A stretch of 64,000 nucleotides of DNA from Aristolochia californica (GCA_029961685.1 JARWKL010000008.1:8248501-8312500); one strand, 5' to 3'; shown: positions 47,788-59,402, counted from the first letter of the stretch. Notes: generated by a model not told the origin, from the sequence alone. Program-made: numbers and translations.

Positions 47788-48690
47788 ATGGAACCCGACA
47801 CTGCCCTTTCCTCCAAAAACCCGAGACCCCCTCCTAAGCATTTGTTTCTTCAGAAATCAAGTCCTTGATTCGATTCTTAACAATCCTTCCCTCAATACTG
47901 CAGTTTCCCTGCTCCCCTCAAATTATAACTTCGAAATTCATAAATCAATATGGCGAATTGTATCTTCCGGTGCCAAAAGTGTCGCCCTTCAATTCCCCGA
48001 AGGTCTCCTCATGTACTCACTTGATCTTTCTGACATTTTTGAAACCTTTGCTTCTGGGTGATGTCACATATGGGGCATGCTGCTGTGTGGATGATTTTTC
48101 TAGATCTTTTGATCCATTACGGGCATAGCTGTTTAGTCCCAATAGATTACACCAAAATCCCTGATTTATATGTTTTCGTTGAAATAAAAATAGATATAGA
48201 CCATATCATTAATAAAATTAAAGCAATTTTTTGTGACAAAAAGATTGCAATGGCAGGGACCATCCAATTCTCAGCAGTTGTGAGAGCAGTTAAATCTGCT
48301 TTAGCTGACTTTGGTATTGATATCATTGTTCCACAGTTTAAACCTAAAATTAGGGCATTTTGATATGATCCATATCTCAAAGTTTTCTTCTTGGAAGAAT
48401 ATGATCTCAATGGGATGAAACAAGCTGAGGGGAAGTGCATCTCCTACAATTCTTATTAGTGTTGTAGTTGATGCTGTTGTATTTGTTGCATATGGTAGAT
48501 TCCATCTAGAGGCATTTATGATAGTAAACCCCCATATTAGGGCATTTCGATATGATCCATATCTCAAAGTTTTCTTCTTGGAAGAATATGATCTCAATGG
48601 GATGAAACAAGCTCAGAAAAAAGAAATATTGAATGCAAGGAAAGTTAACTCTTCGGGTATTGTGCATGGGATGCTCGGGCGATAGTCCAT
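47788..48690 (+). pseudogene. DPH1: DPH1-like pseudogene, unit A
   Basis: DPH1 is part of the enzyme that makes the first step of diphthamide on elongation factor 2. Readable pieces are [24 protein letters not shown] and [18 protein letters not shown] in one frame; then [31 protein letters not shown] and [19 protein letters not shown]; then GRFHLEAFMIVNPHIRAFRY and VFFLEEYDLNGM. Frames change at least three times, and a deletion removes the [12 protein letters not shown] start. Exons are joined without introns, so it may be a processed copy. A 76-base piece (48349-48425) is repeated at 48539-48614. Homology ends after a LGR-like text near 48680, about 60 percent through the protein. Confidence 0.8.
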
Positions 48691-48694
48691 ATAT

Positions 48695-49198
48695 ACCTCA
48701 TGCTTCCAAACCCTGTTGGGCAACTTGTTCCCTATATTGACCTGCTCAACCAAGAGATCGAGCATTTTGTCGTCTTTTTTGAAGATCCACATGTCATAAT
48801 ATTGAGCAATTTGTGGTCTTCTTACAACCATTTATAATCGAAATCCGAGATGGTCCTCATCAAACCACAAAAAATAAAATACTATGTGGTGGATATTTAT
48901 AACACCTGAATCGCCTCTCCACATGGCAAAGTCATTCTATAGCACTTCAATAATTTTCAACAATATTCTAAAACATTTCAAAATTAACAAAACTATTTCC
49001 ATTGTAGATACACTAAACACTGTAAAAACACACATATCAAGTCCAAATTCACCGAACATCCCTGGTAGAGCCCCATATGATTTCGCAGTCACTATAAACT
49101 GTACCTTGTCAGTGATGGGGGTCGGGTTTCGTCGGCTAATGGATGCATGTGTAGGTGACTCAGCATTGTTTGAACTGGAATCAACACCCAAGCCCTAA
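48695..49198 (+). other. Second gene fragment, unit A, family unknown
   Basis: Frames give NPVGQLVPYIDLLNQEIEHF and FEDPHVIILSNLWSSYNHL, then after stops an open part (48884-49198) with ILYSTSIIFNNILKHFKINK, APYDFAVTINC and MGVGFRRLMDACVGDSALFE. Unit B keeps the same order with more damage. The text looks protein-derived but I do not recognise the family. It may be one captured exon set or two. It directly follows the DPH1 break in both units, so the join predates the duplication. Confidence 0.4.
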
Positions 49199-49440
49199 AC
49201 CCTATTAACCCTAAACCCTAAACCCTATTAACCCTAAACCCTAATTCTTGAACCATAACCTAAACCCTAAACCCCTACCTTAAAACCCCTAAAAGCCCTA
49301 AAACCCAAAAACTTAAAAACTGAGAACCCTAAAAAAATAAAAAATAAAAACTAAACCCTAAAATACAAAAAACCCTAATCCTAAACCCTAAAATACCAAG
49401 CACCAAACCCTAAATACACTAAGCCCTAACCCTAATCCCG
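49192..49440. repeat. Interstitial telomere-like repeats, unit A
   Basis: Many CCCTAAA units, the plant telomere repeat, in an interrupted array with variants such as CCCTATTAA and CCCCTACC. Unit B has the matching stretch at 62281-62490. Confidence 0.85.
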
Positions 49441-50395
49441 AAATTAAACCATATGAAGACAAAATTGAATCATAAACCCCAACCCTAAATCCCACAATTA
49501 AGAAACAATTAATACACATTACGCACAAAAATTAAAATTAAATCAAATATAACACTAAAATAATAAAAAAGTCAGGGTTTAGGCATACCTTCTTAAATTT
49601 GGGGAAAACCGTAGTCGAAGGGTGAAATCGAAGTCGAATCGAAGTAGAATTGAAGAAATCGATGCCGAAATGTCAAAAATCAAAGAAAATTGAAACTAAA
49701 ATGGGGGAAATCAAACGAAATCAGGAGGTATTTTGGGCAAAGAGAGAATAGCTATAGGAACAAGGGAGTGGGAGGCCGAGAAGACATTCGCAACGAGAGG
49801 GAGAAGGGAGAAGGGAGACAGAGGACGAAAAGAGGAAAAAAATTTCGGAGGAAGAAGAGACGAGAGAAGAATTAGACCGAGAGAGGGAATAGTGCAGAAG
49901 AGTGACTGAAAAGAAAAAATTTGACGAGGGTTTGAGGTATCCCACCCGCATCATCCAGATGATTCTCAATATACTACAGAGTTCAGATTCCTAAAATTAA
50001 ACTGTAGAGATGATTTTTGGGTTCTTCTGATTCATCAACATGAATCATGCGCTGGTGCTCCACTAACGATGTCAGGAGATGAACCAAGTAATGCGGCTGA
50101 AGTTCATCTCCTGCGTGAGTTGACTAACCCCTCTTATTAGAACTGAAGTCAATTACTTTGTGTGTTGTTTTCCTACAGTGAGCACAAAGGTAATCTGAAA
50201 TCTGTCAGCATTAGCATCATTAACTAAAATTGAAACTAAACTGATGGGTTAGTTCATTGGAGAAAGAGAATAGAAACTGATTCTTATTCCATTAACTGAA
50301 ATTGCAAAAGTGTTTTAGCATGCCTATCTTACTCTGAATTTTTTCTTTCTACCACATTTATCAAAACGCTAAATTTTATTGATCGCAGTCATTTG
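49441..50395. other. Purine-rich and AT-rich shared sequence, unit A
   Basis: Colinear with 62491-63471. It holds a run of GAATCGAAGTCGAA-like words (49610-49700) and a GA-rich tract (49795-49920). On the minus strand, GAAGGTATGCC near 49590 resembles a splice donor after a leader-like stretch. No coding frame is convincing. Confidence 0.4.
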
Positions 50396-50712
50396 TGTTA
50401 CCCTCTCCATCCTAGCAATCCCTTTCCTGGCTTCCTTCTTCCCTCGTGTTCTGTCGGTCTTTTCCACATTCTTTCCATAAAATAAAATAAAAAATTCAAA
50501 TCTTAAGAAAAAATAGAGATATAAAAAATTAAAAGGAGCGTTATGTCATTGGATTAAAGAAATAAAACATTCTCCGACTGTGTCAAAACTTAACCGCACT
50601 ACATTAATAATGGAAAACAAAACAAAATCGTAGTTTTTTCCCTCTTCACCTCTACCCGAACATTTCGAACCGTTAAAAAAGAAGACAAACTATATATACA
50701 AATATGTTTTGC
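50396..50712 (-). repeat. 5S rDNA spacer relic, unit A
   Basis: Matches 63472-63803, which in unit B is joined to a degenerate 5S gene. On the minus strand it ends GGATGGAGAGGGTAACACAA then ATGACTGCGATC, where GACTGCGATC is a worn copy of the 5S start GGGTGCGATC. No 5S gene body is present here. Confidence 0.6.
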
Positions 50713-50928
50713 TGCCCCTGCCAATGAGACCACGGAACACCGGCGCACACAACATCGGTCTCTACTATGTTCCCTCGTGCCGCTCTCGGCTGCTAACAAC
50801 CAGGCGTCTCGTCCGTTGGGGACTCTACTCACATCCCCACACCGTCGTCTCCTTCCTCAAGTGCCATTGTGACCGGTGTGCGTCCGACAAGCGCAGCACG
50901 TCGGTGTATAGAGGCTTCCATTACAACA

Positions 50929-50985
<57 letters not shown>

Positions 50986-51560
50986 AGCTCTCTCTCTCTC
51001 TCTCTGTGCTCTGTGACTGCTCCTCTCGGCTGCACTTCGACGCATTGTCTAGTGTTCATTGCCACCCACCGAAGCAACGTCTCTCGAACGAGAATCAGTT
51101 ATGCGCAACGATGGTTTCTAGGCAATTGGAAGTGAGGAACAAGACCAACTGGGAGTCAGGAAGAAAATGTGCACAAAACATCGATGGTTCGATGCCAGAG
51201 CACACAACAAGCCCCGTCGTCGATGATCCCCTCTGCAGACCCGAACGACGGCTGATGGGTGGTTGAAATCCCTTTCTTCCCACAGGCGCATCTGTTCCCA
51301 CTAACATGATGTCACCTCCTGCACACTTAGCAACCTACTCTGGCGCACCAGTGCAGTCATCCTGTCTGGTCGGGGACGCTATTCGGAAGCATCACTACCT
51401 CTCTTGGACGTTGTCTTGTTGGGGAGCACCAGCGTGATTGAGATCCTCTAGGCACACAACGTATTGACAATCGCACGTGCCACCACTGGCAATCGAAGAA
51501 ACGCGGGGCTCATAAGGCTTCATCGTAAGTCTACATCCTCCTCTACTAAAAACCGACACA
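50713..51560. other. GC-richer segment with CT repeat, family unknown
   Basis: Base composition is clearly richer in G and C than the neighbours. Several frames are open, but I recognise none. It lies between the end of unit A and the copia element, and has no counterpart in unit B. Confidence 0.4.
50929..51005. repeat. CT dinucleotide microsatellite
   Basis: About 38 CT units, interrupted once by CTAT and once by CTAG. It generates repeated Ser-Leu or Glu-Arg frames on the two strands, which are artefacts of the repeat. Confidence 0.95.
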
Positions 51561-51872
51561 TAATTTTTATTTTTATTTACGGCATAATAAAAATATAGAC
51601 AACATTTTACAAAAAAAAAATGGAATTGTAATCAAGATGAGAGATTCCAAATGTAAATCAGAAATTCTAAGGCAATATAATATTCATAAAAAGAAATCTG
51701 AAACCCAAGATGCATACCTTCAGTCATGGGAGACAAAATTCCAGGAATTTTGGAGAGTAACCTGTTGATGGAGAAAACTTAGGCTTATTTCTAGACCAAA
51801 TCCCATTTAACTTATAATCCAAACTCAAGCTCACTATCCTTACATCTATGGGAAACTATCTGGTAATGGGTT

Positions 51873-52239
51873 TGTTGGAAGATGGGCTCAAGCGCACGAG
51901 CTCAAGACAAGAAGCCCACACGTCAAAGGAGTGGCATATATGTAAAATATGGTACTTTCCATAAATATGGTATAGAAGTGTATATATGTGTTGCTTTTAT
52001 GTATTTTGTTATATCAAGTTGTAGACCTAAGGGCATTGTAAAACTATAAATAAAGGCATTGGCTAAGAGGTAGAGCATTGAAGCACTCTCCTCTCTTTCC
52101 ACAAATCCGTCTAGCCCTCATTTTTGTTTTCGACGCAACCCTCTTCTCCCTTAAACCAAACTCTCTCCTTCCTCGTTAATCTTCTTCTCTTCTCCTTCTT
52201 TCTTCTTCTTCTTCTTCTTTTTTGTTGATCTAAAGTTCC
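51873..52239 (+). mobile_element. 5' LTR of copia element, 3' end deleted
   Basis: Starts TGTTGGAAGATGGGC after GGGTT (51868-51872). It aligns with the 3' LTR to about 52239 (CTAAAGTTCC), where homology stops. About 27 terminal LTR bases, the primer-binding site and all of gag are missing, so the LTR abuts pol. A TATA-like ACTATAAATAAAGG lies at about 52045. Over the first 125 or so bases the two LTRs differ at roughly 9 sites by eye, so the insertion is not recent. Confidence 0.8.
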
Positions 52240-52246
52240 TTTAAAT

Positions 52247-52362
52247 TTGCACCCGGTTAGTCAATTGACCAAACAATTAAATTGCTCTATCACCTTCTCA
52301 CCGTCTTCTTGTGTCTTTCAGGATCTGACTACGAAGCGGGTGATTGGTGGCAGCCATGAAAG

Positions 52363-52416
<54 letters not shown>

Positions 52417-53773
52417 TGTTCTGCTTCACTCTTCCACCATTAGTTGCATTATGTCCACTACATCTGAGGCCCAACTTTGGCATAATCGACTTGGTCATCC
52501 ATCTACCCCTTCACTTCGTTCTTTGGTTCCATCTTTAAAAGGACTTTCTAATTTCAGTTGGGAGGTTTGTCAATTAAGTAAACATGTTAGGAGTACATAT
52601 TCTCCTCGTCTTACAACTACAAGTACTGCTCCGTTTGAGCTAATACATTCTAATGTATGGGGCCCTTTATGTGTCTCAAATATTACCCAAGTTAAATATT
52701 TTATCATTTTTGTTGATGATTTTACTCGAGTGACTTGGTTATATCTATTTAAAGAGCGTTCCAAAATTCTTCCTTTGTTTAAAAATTTTCATGCTATGGT
52801 CTTAACACAATTTGGGAAGAAAATTCAAAGCCTTAGATCTGATAATACTAAGGAATACATGTCTCATGACTTCAAATAATTTTGTGAGAGTAATGGGCTT
52901 ATTCATCAAACATCATGTGACTATACTCCTCAACAAAATGGTGTTACTAAAAGGAAGAATCGTTATCTTCTTGAAGTTGCTCAGGGCCTCCTCTACTCCA
53001 TGAAGGTATCCTATTTCTATTGGCATCATGCTATACTTACAACATGCTTTCTCATTAATAGGTTACCTTCATCAGTCCTTCATCATAAAACTTCTTACTG
53101 TGTGTTATTTAACAGTGAAGATCCTTTTTCTCTTCCTTTGAAAGTGTTTGGATGTACGTGTTTTGTTCATGTTGCATCCCCACATAAAAATAAACTTGAT
53201 CCTCGGTCTATGAGGTGCATTTTTTGGGGGTACTTTCGCACCCAGAAAGGTTATGTCTGTTACAATCCTACCCTTAGGAGGATGTTTATCTCTAGGGATG
53301 TGACTTTCTTTGAGGACACCCCCTTCTACTCCTCCCATGATGCTCCTTCAAGATGGACTTGTCCTTCTACTACTCCTTGTCTGCTTATGCCGTTGAATCT
53401 TGAAGTGGATCCATCCCCTGATGCACCGACCGTACCTTCACCTTTGGAGTTGTTGGATCCACTCGAGGTAAGTCATTCTCCTCCTATATATGGGCCTGAA
53501 TTTGATACTCGGCCTATTGCTTTAAGAAAAGAACATCGCTCCTCTACTACTTCGCATCCTATCTCAAATTTTATGTCTCACCATCGATTGTCTTCTGAGT
53601 GTTTTCAGTTTCTTGCATCCCTTTCTTCTACTTCCATTCCGCAGTCGTATCAGGAGGCCCTGAGACATCCAGGATGGAAGGCGGCTATGGATGAAGAAAT
53701 GCACGCCTTATACAAAAACCAAACCTGGTACTTAACATCACTCCCGAAAGGTAAAAGACCGGTTGGTTGTTGA
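52247..53773 (+). pseudogene. pol: Copia pol: pre-integrase and integrase, inactivated
   Basis: The frame opens with PVSQLTKQLNCSITF and FQDLTTKRVIGG, then LWHNRLGHPS and EVCQLSKH. The first Cys of the zinc site is Trp (FSWEVC). The integrase core reads ELIHSNVWGP (first catalytic Asp is Asn), SLRSDNTKEY (second Asp kept) and QQNGVTKRKNR (catalytic Glu is Lys). A stop at 52877 splits the core. The C-terminal part (VFGCTCFVHV, GYVCYNPTLRRMFISRDVTF) is open to 53773. Integrase joins element DNA to the host; two of three catalytic acids are gone. Confidence 0.85.
52366..52414. repeat. 49-base poly-G tract inside pol
   Basis: An uninterrupted G run sits in the pol frame where related elements have a short Gly-coding word. 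The frame stays open through it. Strong G-quadruplex potential; the length may be inexact. Confidence 0.9.
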
Positions 53774-53782
53774 TAGGTTTTT

Positions 53783-55083
53783 TTGGTAAAACATAATCCG
53801 GATGAATCGGTTGTTTGTCTTAAAGCTCGATTGGTTGCTAAGGGCTATACGCAGTACTATGGGATAGATTATGAGGTGACCTTCTCTCCTATTGCAAAAT
53901 TGAATTCGGTACGCATCATCTTATCTATTGATGCTAACTCCTCATGGCCCGTCTATCAGTTGGATGTTAAAATGCTTTTTTAAATGGTGATATCAATGAG
54001 GAAATTTATATGGTTCAACCACCTGGTTATGTGGTTGAGGGGGAGCCTGTATGCTGGTTAAAAAAGTCTTTATATGGGCTTAAGCAGTCCCCTCAAGCTT
54101 GGTTAGATAAATTTAGTCAAACACTCCTTCGGTTTGGTTTTCATTGGTGCTCAGTTGATCTTTCTATATATTATAAAGATACGGTCAAAGGAAAAATATT
54201 ATTGGCCGTATACGTGGATGATATTATCTTAACCGATGACGATGCTTTGAACATACAAGAGGTGAAGCAGATGATATGTCAGGAATTCAAGACTAAAGAC
54301 CTTGGTAAGCTTAAATATTTTTTGGGTATAGAAGTTCTTCAAACCAAACATGGGATAATATTGTCTCAAAGGAAATATGTCTTGGATCTCCTTGAAGAAA
54401 TAGGAATGAAGGGTTGTAGACCAGTTGACACACCTATGGATACAAATGTAAAATTATGTGTCACAAATGAAGGAGATATTGATATTGTCAAATATCAAAG
54501 ACTCAAGGGAAAACTGATTTATCTCACGGTAACTAGGCTAGACATATCATACGTTGTAAGTGTGGTGAGTCAATTCATGCACAAACCACAAATTACCCAT
54601 TGGCAGGCTTTAGAGAGAATATTACATTATCTAAAAGGAGATGCAGATTGGGCTGGATCTCCTGATGATAGAAAATCAACATCAGGATATTGTACTCTGG
54701 TTGGGGAAAACTTGGTTACATGGAAAAGTAAGAAGCAAAATGTGGTTGCAAGATCTAGCACCGAAGCAGAATACAAAGCTATGACTCATACCGTTAGTGA
54801 ACTTTTATGGGTCAGGATTCTTCTTACCGAACTAGATTTTTATAAAAAGAGGTACTTGAATCTGCATTGTGATAATCAAGCAGCCATTCATATCACTTCA
54901 AATCCAGTTTTTCATGAAATAACTAAACATATTAAGTTGGATTGTCATTTTATATGGGAGAAGTTTCAAGCAAGAATAATCTCTCTCAAACACGTGTCAT
55001 CTCAAGAGCAAGTAGCTAATATTCTCACTAAACCCATTACATCTAAAATCCTATCATTTATATGTGGCAAGCTGGGTATTTAA
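53783..55083 (+). pseudogene. pol: Copia reverse transcriptase and RNase H
   Basis: The first frame reads VCLKARLVAKGYTQYYGIDY and FSPIAKLNSVR to VYQLDVK. One base is missing from a T run near 53975, shifting the frame. It resumes at about 54010 as MVQPPGYVVEGEPVCWLKKS and LYGLKQSPQAW. The catalytic YVDDIILT is intact at about 54206. RNase H has WAGSPDDRKSTSGYC, SSTEAEYKAM and LHCDNQAAIH, but some 17 residues normally between ILHYLKG and DADWAG are deleted. It ends FICGKLGI. A stop and frameshift at 53773 separate this from integrase. Confidence 0.88.
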
Positions 55084-55114
55084 GATGTTTTTTCTCCTTC
55101 AGCTTGAGGAAGAG

Positions 55115-55511
55115 TGTTGGAAGATGGGCTCAAGCCCACGAGCTTAAGACAAGAAGCCCTCACGTCAAAGGAGTGGCATATGTGTAAAATATGGTACTTA
55201 CCATAAAGATGGCATAGAAGTGTAAATATGTGTTCCTTTTATGTCTTTTGTTTTATCAAGTTGTAGCCCTAAGGGCATTGTAAAACTACAAATAAAGGCA
55301 TTGGCTAAGAGGTAGGGCATTGAAGCACTCTCCTCTCTTTCCACAAATTCGTCCAGCCCTCCTTTTTCTTTTTGACGCAACCCTCTTCTCCCTTAATCCA
55401 AACTCTCTCCTTCCTCGTTCTTCTTCTTCTCTTCTCCTTCTCTCTTCTTCTTCTTCTTCTTCTTCTTTCTTGTTGATCTAAAGTTCCATTCATGATATCC
55501 TAAATTTTACA
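55115..55511 (+). mobile_element. 3' LTR of copia element with target duplication
   Basis: Starts TGTTGGAAGATGGGC right after a purine tract (TTGAGGAAGAG) and ends AAATTTTACA. It is followed by GGGTT (55512-55516), identical to the GGGTT before the 5' LTR. This fixes the element at 51873-55511, about 3.6 kb after the internal deletion. Confidence 0.88.
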
Positions 55512-55944
55512 GGGTTAAACCAAAAAAAGGGAAACAACTATCAAAGGGGTCATGGGCCATTCTAAAAGGAGGGAGTGGAGGAAGAGTCATGAGATGCTTG
55601 GTAATGGGATTATAGAGATAGTGACTGAGTTTGAGATTAGTATGGATTTTCTTGCACTAGAAGATGACCCCATTGTATGAACCCATATTCTTGATGTTGT
55701 GATGTTAAGGGAAGACGAGGGACTCATGGAGCATGAGTGCCCCTTTGTCGTCAAAGCGACAAAACATACATTCACGTATGAAGCCATAGTCGTTGTATTT
55801 GAGATAGACAAAATCGAAGTCAATTGATTTGGCAGTGAAAGAAACTAACTTTCTTGATCATATTTTGTCATTTCTTTAAAATAGCCTAACACTTGAGTTC
55901 TCATTTCTTGGGCAGACGTGAAAGAATTTCAAGTGAGATGTCTT

Positions 55945-56942
55945 TGTTGAGGATTGTGGAGCCTGGTCCTCTACACATGACTCTATTGCTGAAACAGAGA
56001 CGGTTTGCGAATAGAGTCCCTCGTTAGGAAGACTTTGTCTCTATTGCCGAAATAGGGACGTTGCGTGTAGAGAGTCTTGCATTTCATTGTTTGTTCACTA
56101 TTGAGAATAATCATAATTTGTTGCATTTTTTTGTGATCTCTCGTTTGCTTAGACAAAGAGGGGGCGAGGGCACATAGAATACATTTTGAAAAGATTTTTG
56201 GCGGGAAAAAGGTAGGTCTGTTATGCACTTTGGGCGGTCGACTGGGAATGGCAGGTCACCTCACTATTGGCAAACCGTGTGTGCTCTTTCTTGAATTGAG
56301 TGGCGACTTAGGAGTGGGGGTGGAAGCAGGAAAATGGCAAAAAAGTATAGAAAAGGCAAGATTTAACTGGCACTCTGTTGGATTGACAACGTTGCCATCG
56401 TTGCAGTCAGAGCTACTGTACGACGCCACTGCCATCGCCGCTGTCGATGTTGTAGGGCGGGACTTCGACTCTGTTTCTGAAACAGAAACAGAGTGCAAAA
56501 TAGAGTCTCTCAGCAGAAAGAGAGACTCGAGAAGAACGACGATGTTGTCTTCGCCGTTGCCAGAGTTTCAATTCGTTGCCATTGTCGTCGTCGTTACCCG
56601 TGCTTCTATTAGATGCTTTTGTGGGAAGAACAGATTCTGGGACTTACCGGAACAGAGAGGTTTATGGCACTCCCTCAGGATCTCGTATCGGTACCTATGT
56701 GTGCACCAGCAAGATGAAGCATGGAGAAGTTTCGGTCTCGTCGAAACTCGTTGAGACGAAATAGAGAGAAGACTCTCTTGGGTTGTATTTCTGGTGTGAG
56801 AAGCAGACTATATTGTGATTCTTCAATTGATCAATAAAATTCTCTACAGCTCCCGTGGACATAGGCAATTTGACGTAAAATATTGTATCGTGCATGAATA
56901 CTTGTTGCTTGTCTTGTTGTCATCAACGATTTTTCCTTAACA
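55945..56942 (+). mobile_element. 5' LTR of copia deletion derivative B, chimeric
   Basis: Starts TGTTGAGGATTGTGG and ends CCTTAACA, 998 bases. It aligns with the 3' LTR at both ends. In the middle, 56077-56391 replaces about 170 LTR bases with 315 bases that match the region upstream of the MADS ORF (46641-46870), beginning at a CACTA word at 56096. GTCTT precedes the LTR at 55940-55944. Confidence 0.8.
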
Positions 56943-57543
56943 ATTGGTATCAGAGCCGAAAGATTATAAGAAGATTGTGTACAAGGACTAGTCCAGTACA
57001 GTTGCTAAAGCAGCTCCTATGGAGTGCGACTTTATTAGACTGGATGGCCTACCAGAGGCTACAGTGTAGTGCAGAGATACGAGTGACAGGGGGAGTGGGT
57101 CCAGTGCACCACTTCCTATTATTCCGTAGTCAGATTTAGAGACGTCCACTCCTACAACTGCAATTCGCATGTCAGTAAGGACTATTCATCCTCCACAGCA
57201 TTTCTCACCTACTTTGATTTATATTTTGTTGACAGATGGTAGAGAACCACAAAGTTGCGAAGAAACCTCTCAAGATGACTATTATAGCAAGTGGAAGCTA
57301 GCCATGAAGGATGAGATGGATACCCTATTAGGGAATCAGACATGGGAGTTGACAAAACTTCCACAAGGGAAGAACCCTATTAATATGTTGACAAAGGGTG
57401 TTACTCTTAAGAAACTGAAGTTGTGCGCAGCTTCAGTTGGTCTTCTAGTATGAAGACAGGGGTAGTGAGTTGCAGAGATGGAGGATATCATGTTTGAGGA
57501 AGAGGGCGATGCAGTTGGTGTACCAGTATCCAAGTGGGAGAAT
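56943..57543 (+). mobile_element. Internal region of copia deletion derivative B
   Basis: Only about 600 bases. TTGGTATCAGAGCC at 56944 is the tRNA-Met primer-binding site. A pol fragment follows (PPQHFSPTLIYILLTDG, KLAMKDEMDTLLGNQTWELT), joined after KLPQGKN to INMLTKGVTLKKLKLC, the end of RNase H. It ends in a purine-rich CAAGTGGGAGAAT. Gag, protease, integrase and most RT are missing, so it could only move with help from a full-length relative. Confidence 0.8.
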
Positions 57544-58395
57544 TGTTGAGGACTGTGGAGCCTGGTCCACTGCACACGACTCTGTTGCCGAAATAGAGAT
57601 GGTGTGCGAACAAAGTTCCTCGGCATGAAGACTTCGTCTATGTTGCCGAAACAGAGATGTTGCACGTAGAGAGTCTCTTAGGAGGAAACTGTGACTTTGT
57701 TTGTGAAATAAAAACCCTCAGGTTTCTGAATAGGGTCAGGGTGAAAAACAGAGAACGATAGAGGAGCTTTCGAAAAAACAGTAGGGGTTTTTGGAGAGAC
57801 TTCAGGCAATGCCGTGGTTAGAAGAAATAGTGCTCAGAGGCTCGACGCCGTTGCCGAAGCTGCAGTACGACGTCGCTGCCGTTGCCGTTGCCGGTGTTGT
57901 ACGGCGAGACTTCGACTCTCTTTCTGAAACAAAAACAGAGTACGAAATAGAGTCTCTTGGCTGAAAGAGATACTCGACAAGAACGACGACGTTGTCGTCA
58001 CTGTTGTTGGAGTTACTATTCGTTGCCGTTGTCGTACCATTACTAGTGCTGCTGTTTGACACTGCTATCGGAATAACAGAGTCTGGGACTTAATGAAACA
58101 AAGAGGTTTATAGAACTCCCTCGGGATTTCATATCAGTGCCTATGTGTGCACCAGGAAGACGAAGCGGTCAGAAGTTTTGGTCTCGCCGAAAGTCGTTGA
58201 GACGAAATAGAGAGAAGACTCTCGCGGGTTGTATTTCTTGTGTGAGAAACGAACTATATTGTGATTCTTCAATTTTTCTATAAAATCTTCTACATCTCCC
58301 ATGGCCGTAGGCAATTTGCAGAACCACGTTTAATATTGTGTCGTGCATGATTACTTGTTACTTGTCTTGTTGTCATCGACGATTTTTCCCTAACA
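57544..58395 (+). mobile_element. 3' LTR of copia deletion derivative B
   Basis: Starts TGTTGAGGACTGTGG and ends CCCTAACA, 852 bases, followed by GTCTT (58396-58400), which equals the 5-bp word before the 5' LTR. It agrees in structure with the LTR of unit A at 44168-45017, not with its own chimeric partner. Confidence 0.88.
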
Positions 58396-59356
58396 GTCTT
58401 CGGGCAAGCTGACCTCAATTAAAACAATATAAGAGTAGTAGGTCGATCCCCAAGATGCAAGAATAGAGCAAGATCTGACAACAAAGATGGAAAACGTGGA
58501 CTAAAGGAAGATGGTATGATCCGGCAATGCTACAAGGCAAAAGAGAGCAAGTCTTATGTCAGTTATATATAAATCGAAGAGGCTACCTTTTCTAGTCTGA
58601 TTAGGAATCCTTGTTTCCCTAGAGTTTCCTTTTACGTAATACTTGCTAAACATGGAGCTCTACTTTCCTTGATATTTCGCTGACTGGAGATTTCACAGTT
58701 CATAGTTTTTAAGTCATGATGTAGGACTAGCGCCAGTATTTTGAATTTTTGTCATCTATAGATGCACCTTGTTGTGCTATGTAGAAAAAGTAAAAGGATC
58801 GATTGAAAAAAGTTTAGAATTATGCAATTGAACCATAATTCTCAATAACTACAACATTCAAAAGAAGAAATTCATTAAATATTACTTTGAATTGTTGTAG
58901 CTTTAAATTTTTTATGTAATTATTAGATAGATTAATTAAATATTACTTTATAGGTGGGGTACCATTGCACAAAAGTAAAATTTTCTCACAAAAATTATAG
59001 AAAATGAATTGATCAAAATTTAAAATTTTAGTGGTTTTAAGAAATTCTCACTCAATATGCCCTACATGAAGGTTGTTGTTGTCCAATCTAATTACACCCA
59101 ATTAGCTACTCATGTAATAAGAAGGATTTTGTGGAAAATTATTATTATTTTTATTATATTACAAGGAATTGTAGTCGAATATTGGATTTAAAATTTTATT
59201 TACCTGAATAATGACTTTTTAAACTTTTTCCCAAATTATCTGATTTCAACCTTTGGAATCCTCATACGAACCGTCAACTTCCCATGTAGTAAAGCTTGTC
59301 CATATAGCACCATGCCAACCCATCCATTAAAACCTAAAATTCCTCCTTTCCCCATT

Positions 59357-59402
59357 CTCTTTCCTCTTTCCTCTTTCCTCTTTCCTCTTTCCTCTTTCCT
59401 TA
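59357..59402. repeat. Heptamer tandem repeat (CTCTTTC)
   Basis: About six units of CTCTTTC, placed exactly at the left edge of the segment that unit A lacks. Confidence 0.9.

Larger units (their letters stand above)
43738..50712. repeat. Duplicated unit A
   Basis: Colinear in direct orientation with 57117-63803. It starts inside a copia deletion derivative (CTATTATTCC at 43738) and ends near GTTTTGCTGCCCCT at about 50712. Unit A has the MADS-box ORF (absent in B) and lacks about 1.03 kb of AT-rich DNA present in B at 59357-60385. Flanks outside the unit do not match, so the left break fell within the retroelement. Confidence 0.85.

Noticed and set aside
47788..48690. Working DPH1 gene with introns
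   Set aside because: The coding pieces are contiguous and change frame without splice sites; the C-terminal part is absent and unit B is damaged too.
50829..51135. Ser-Leu and Arg-Glu repeat proteins
   Set aside because: They are translations of the CT microsatellite in several frames.
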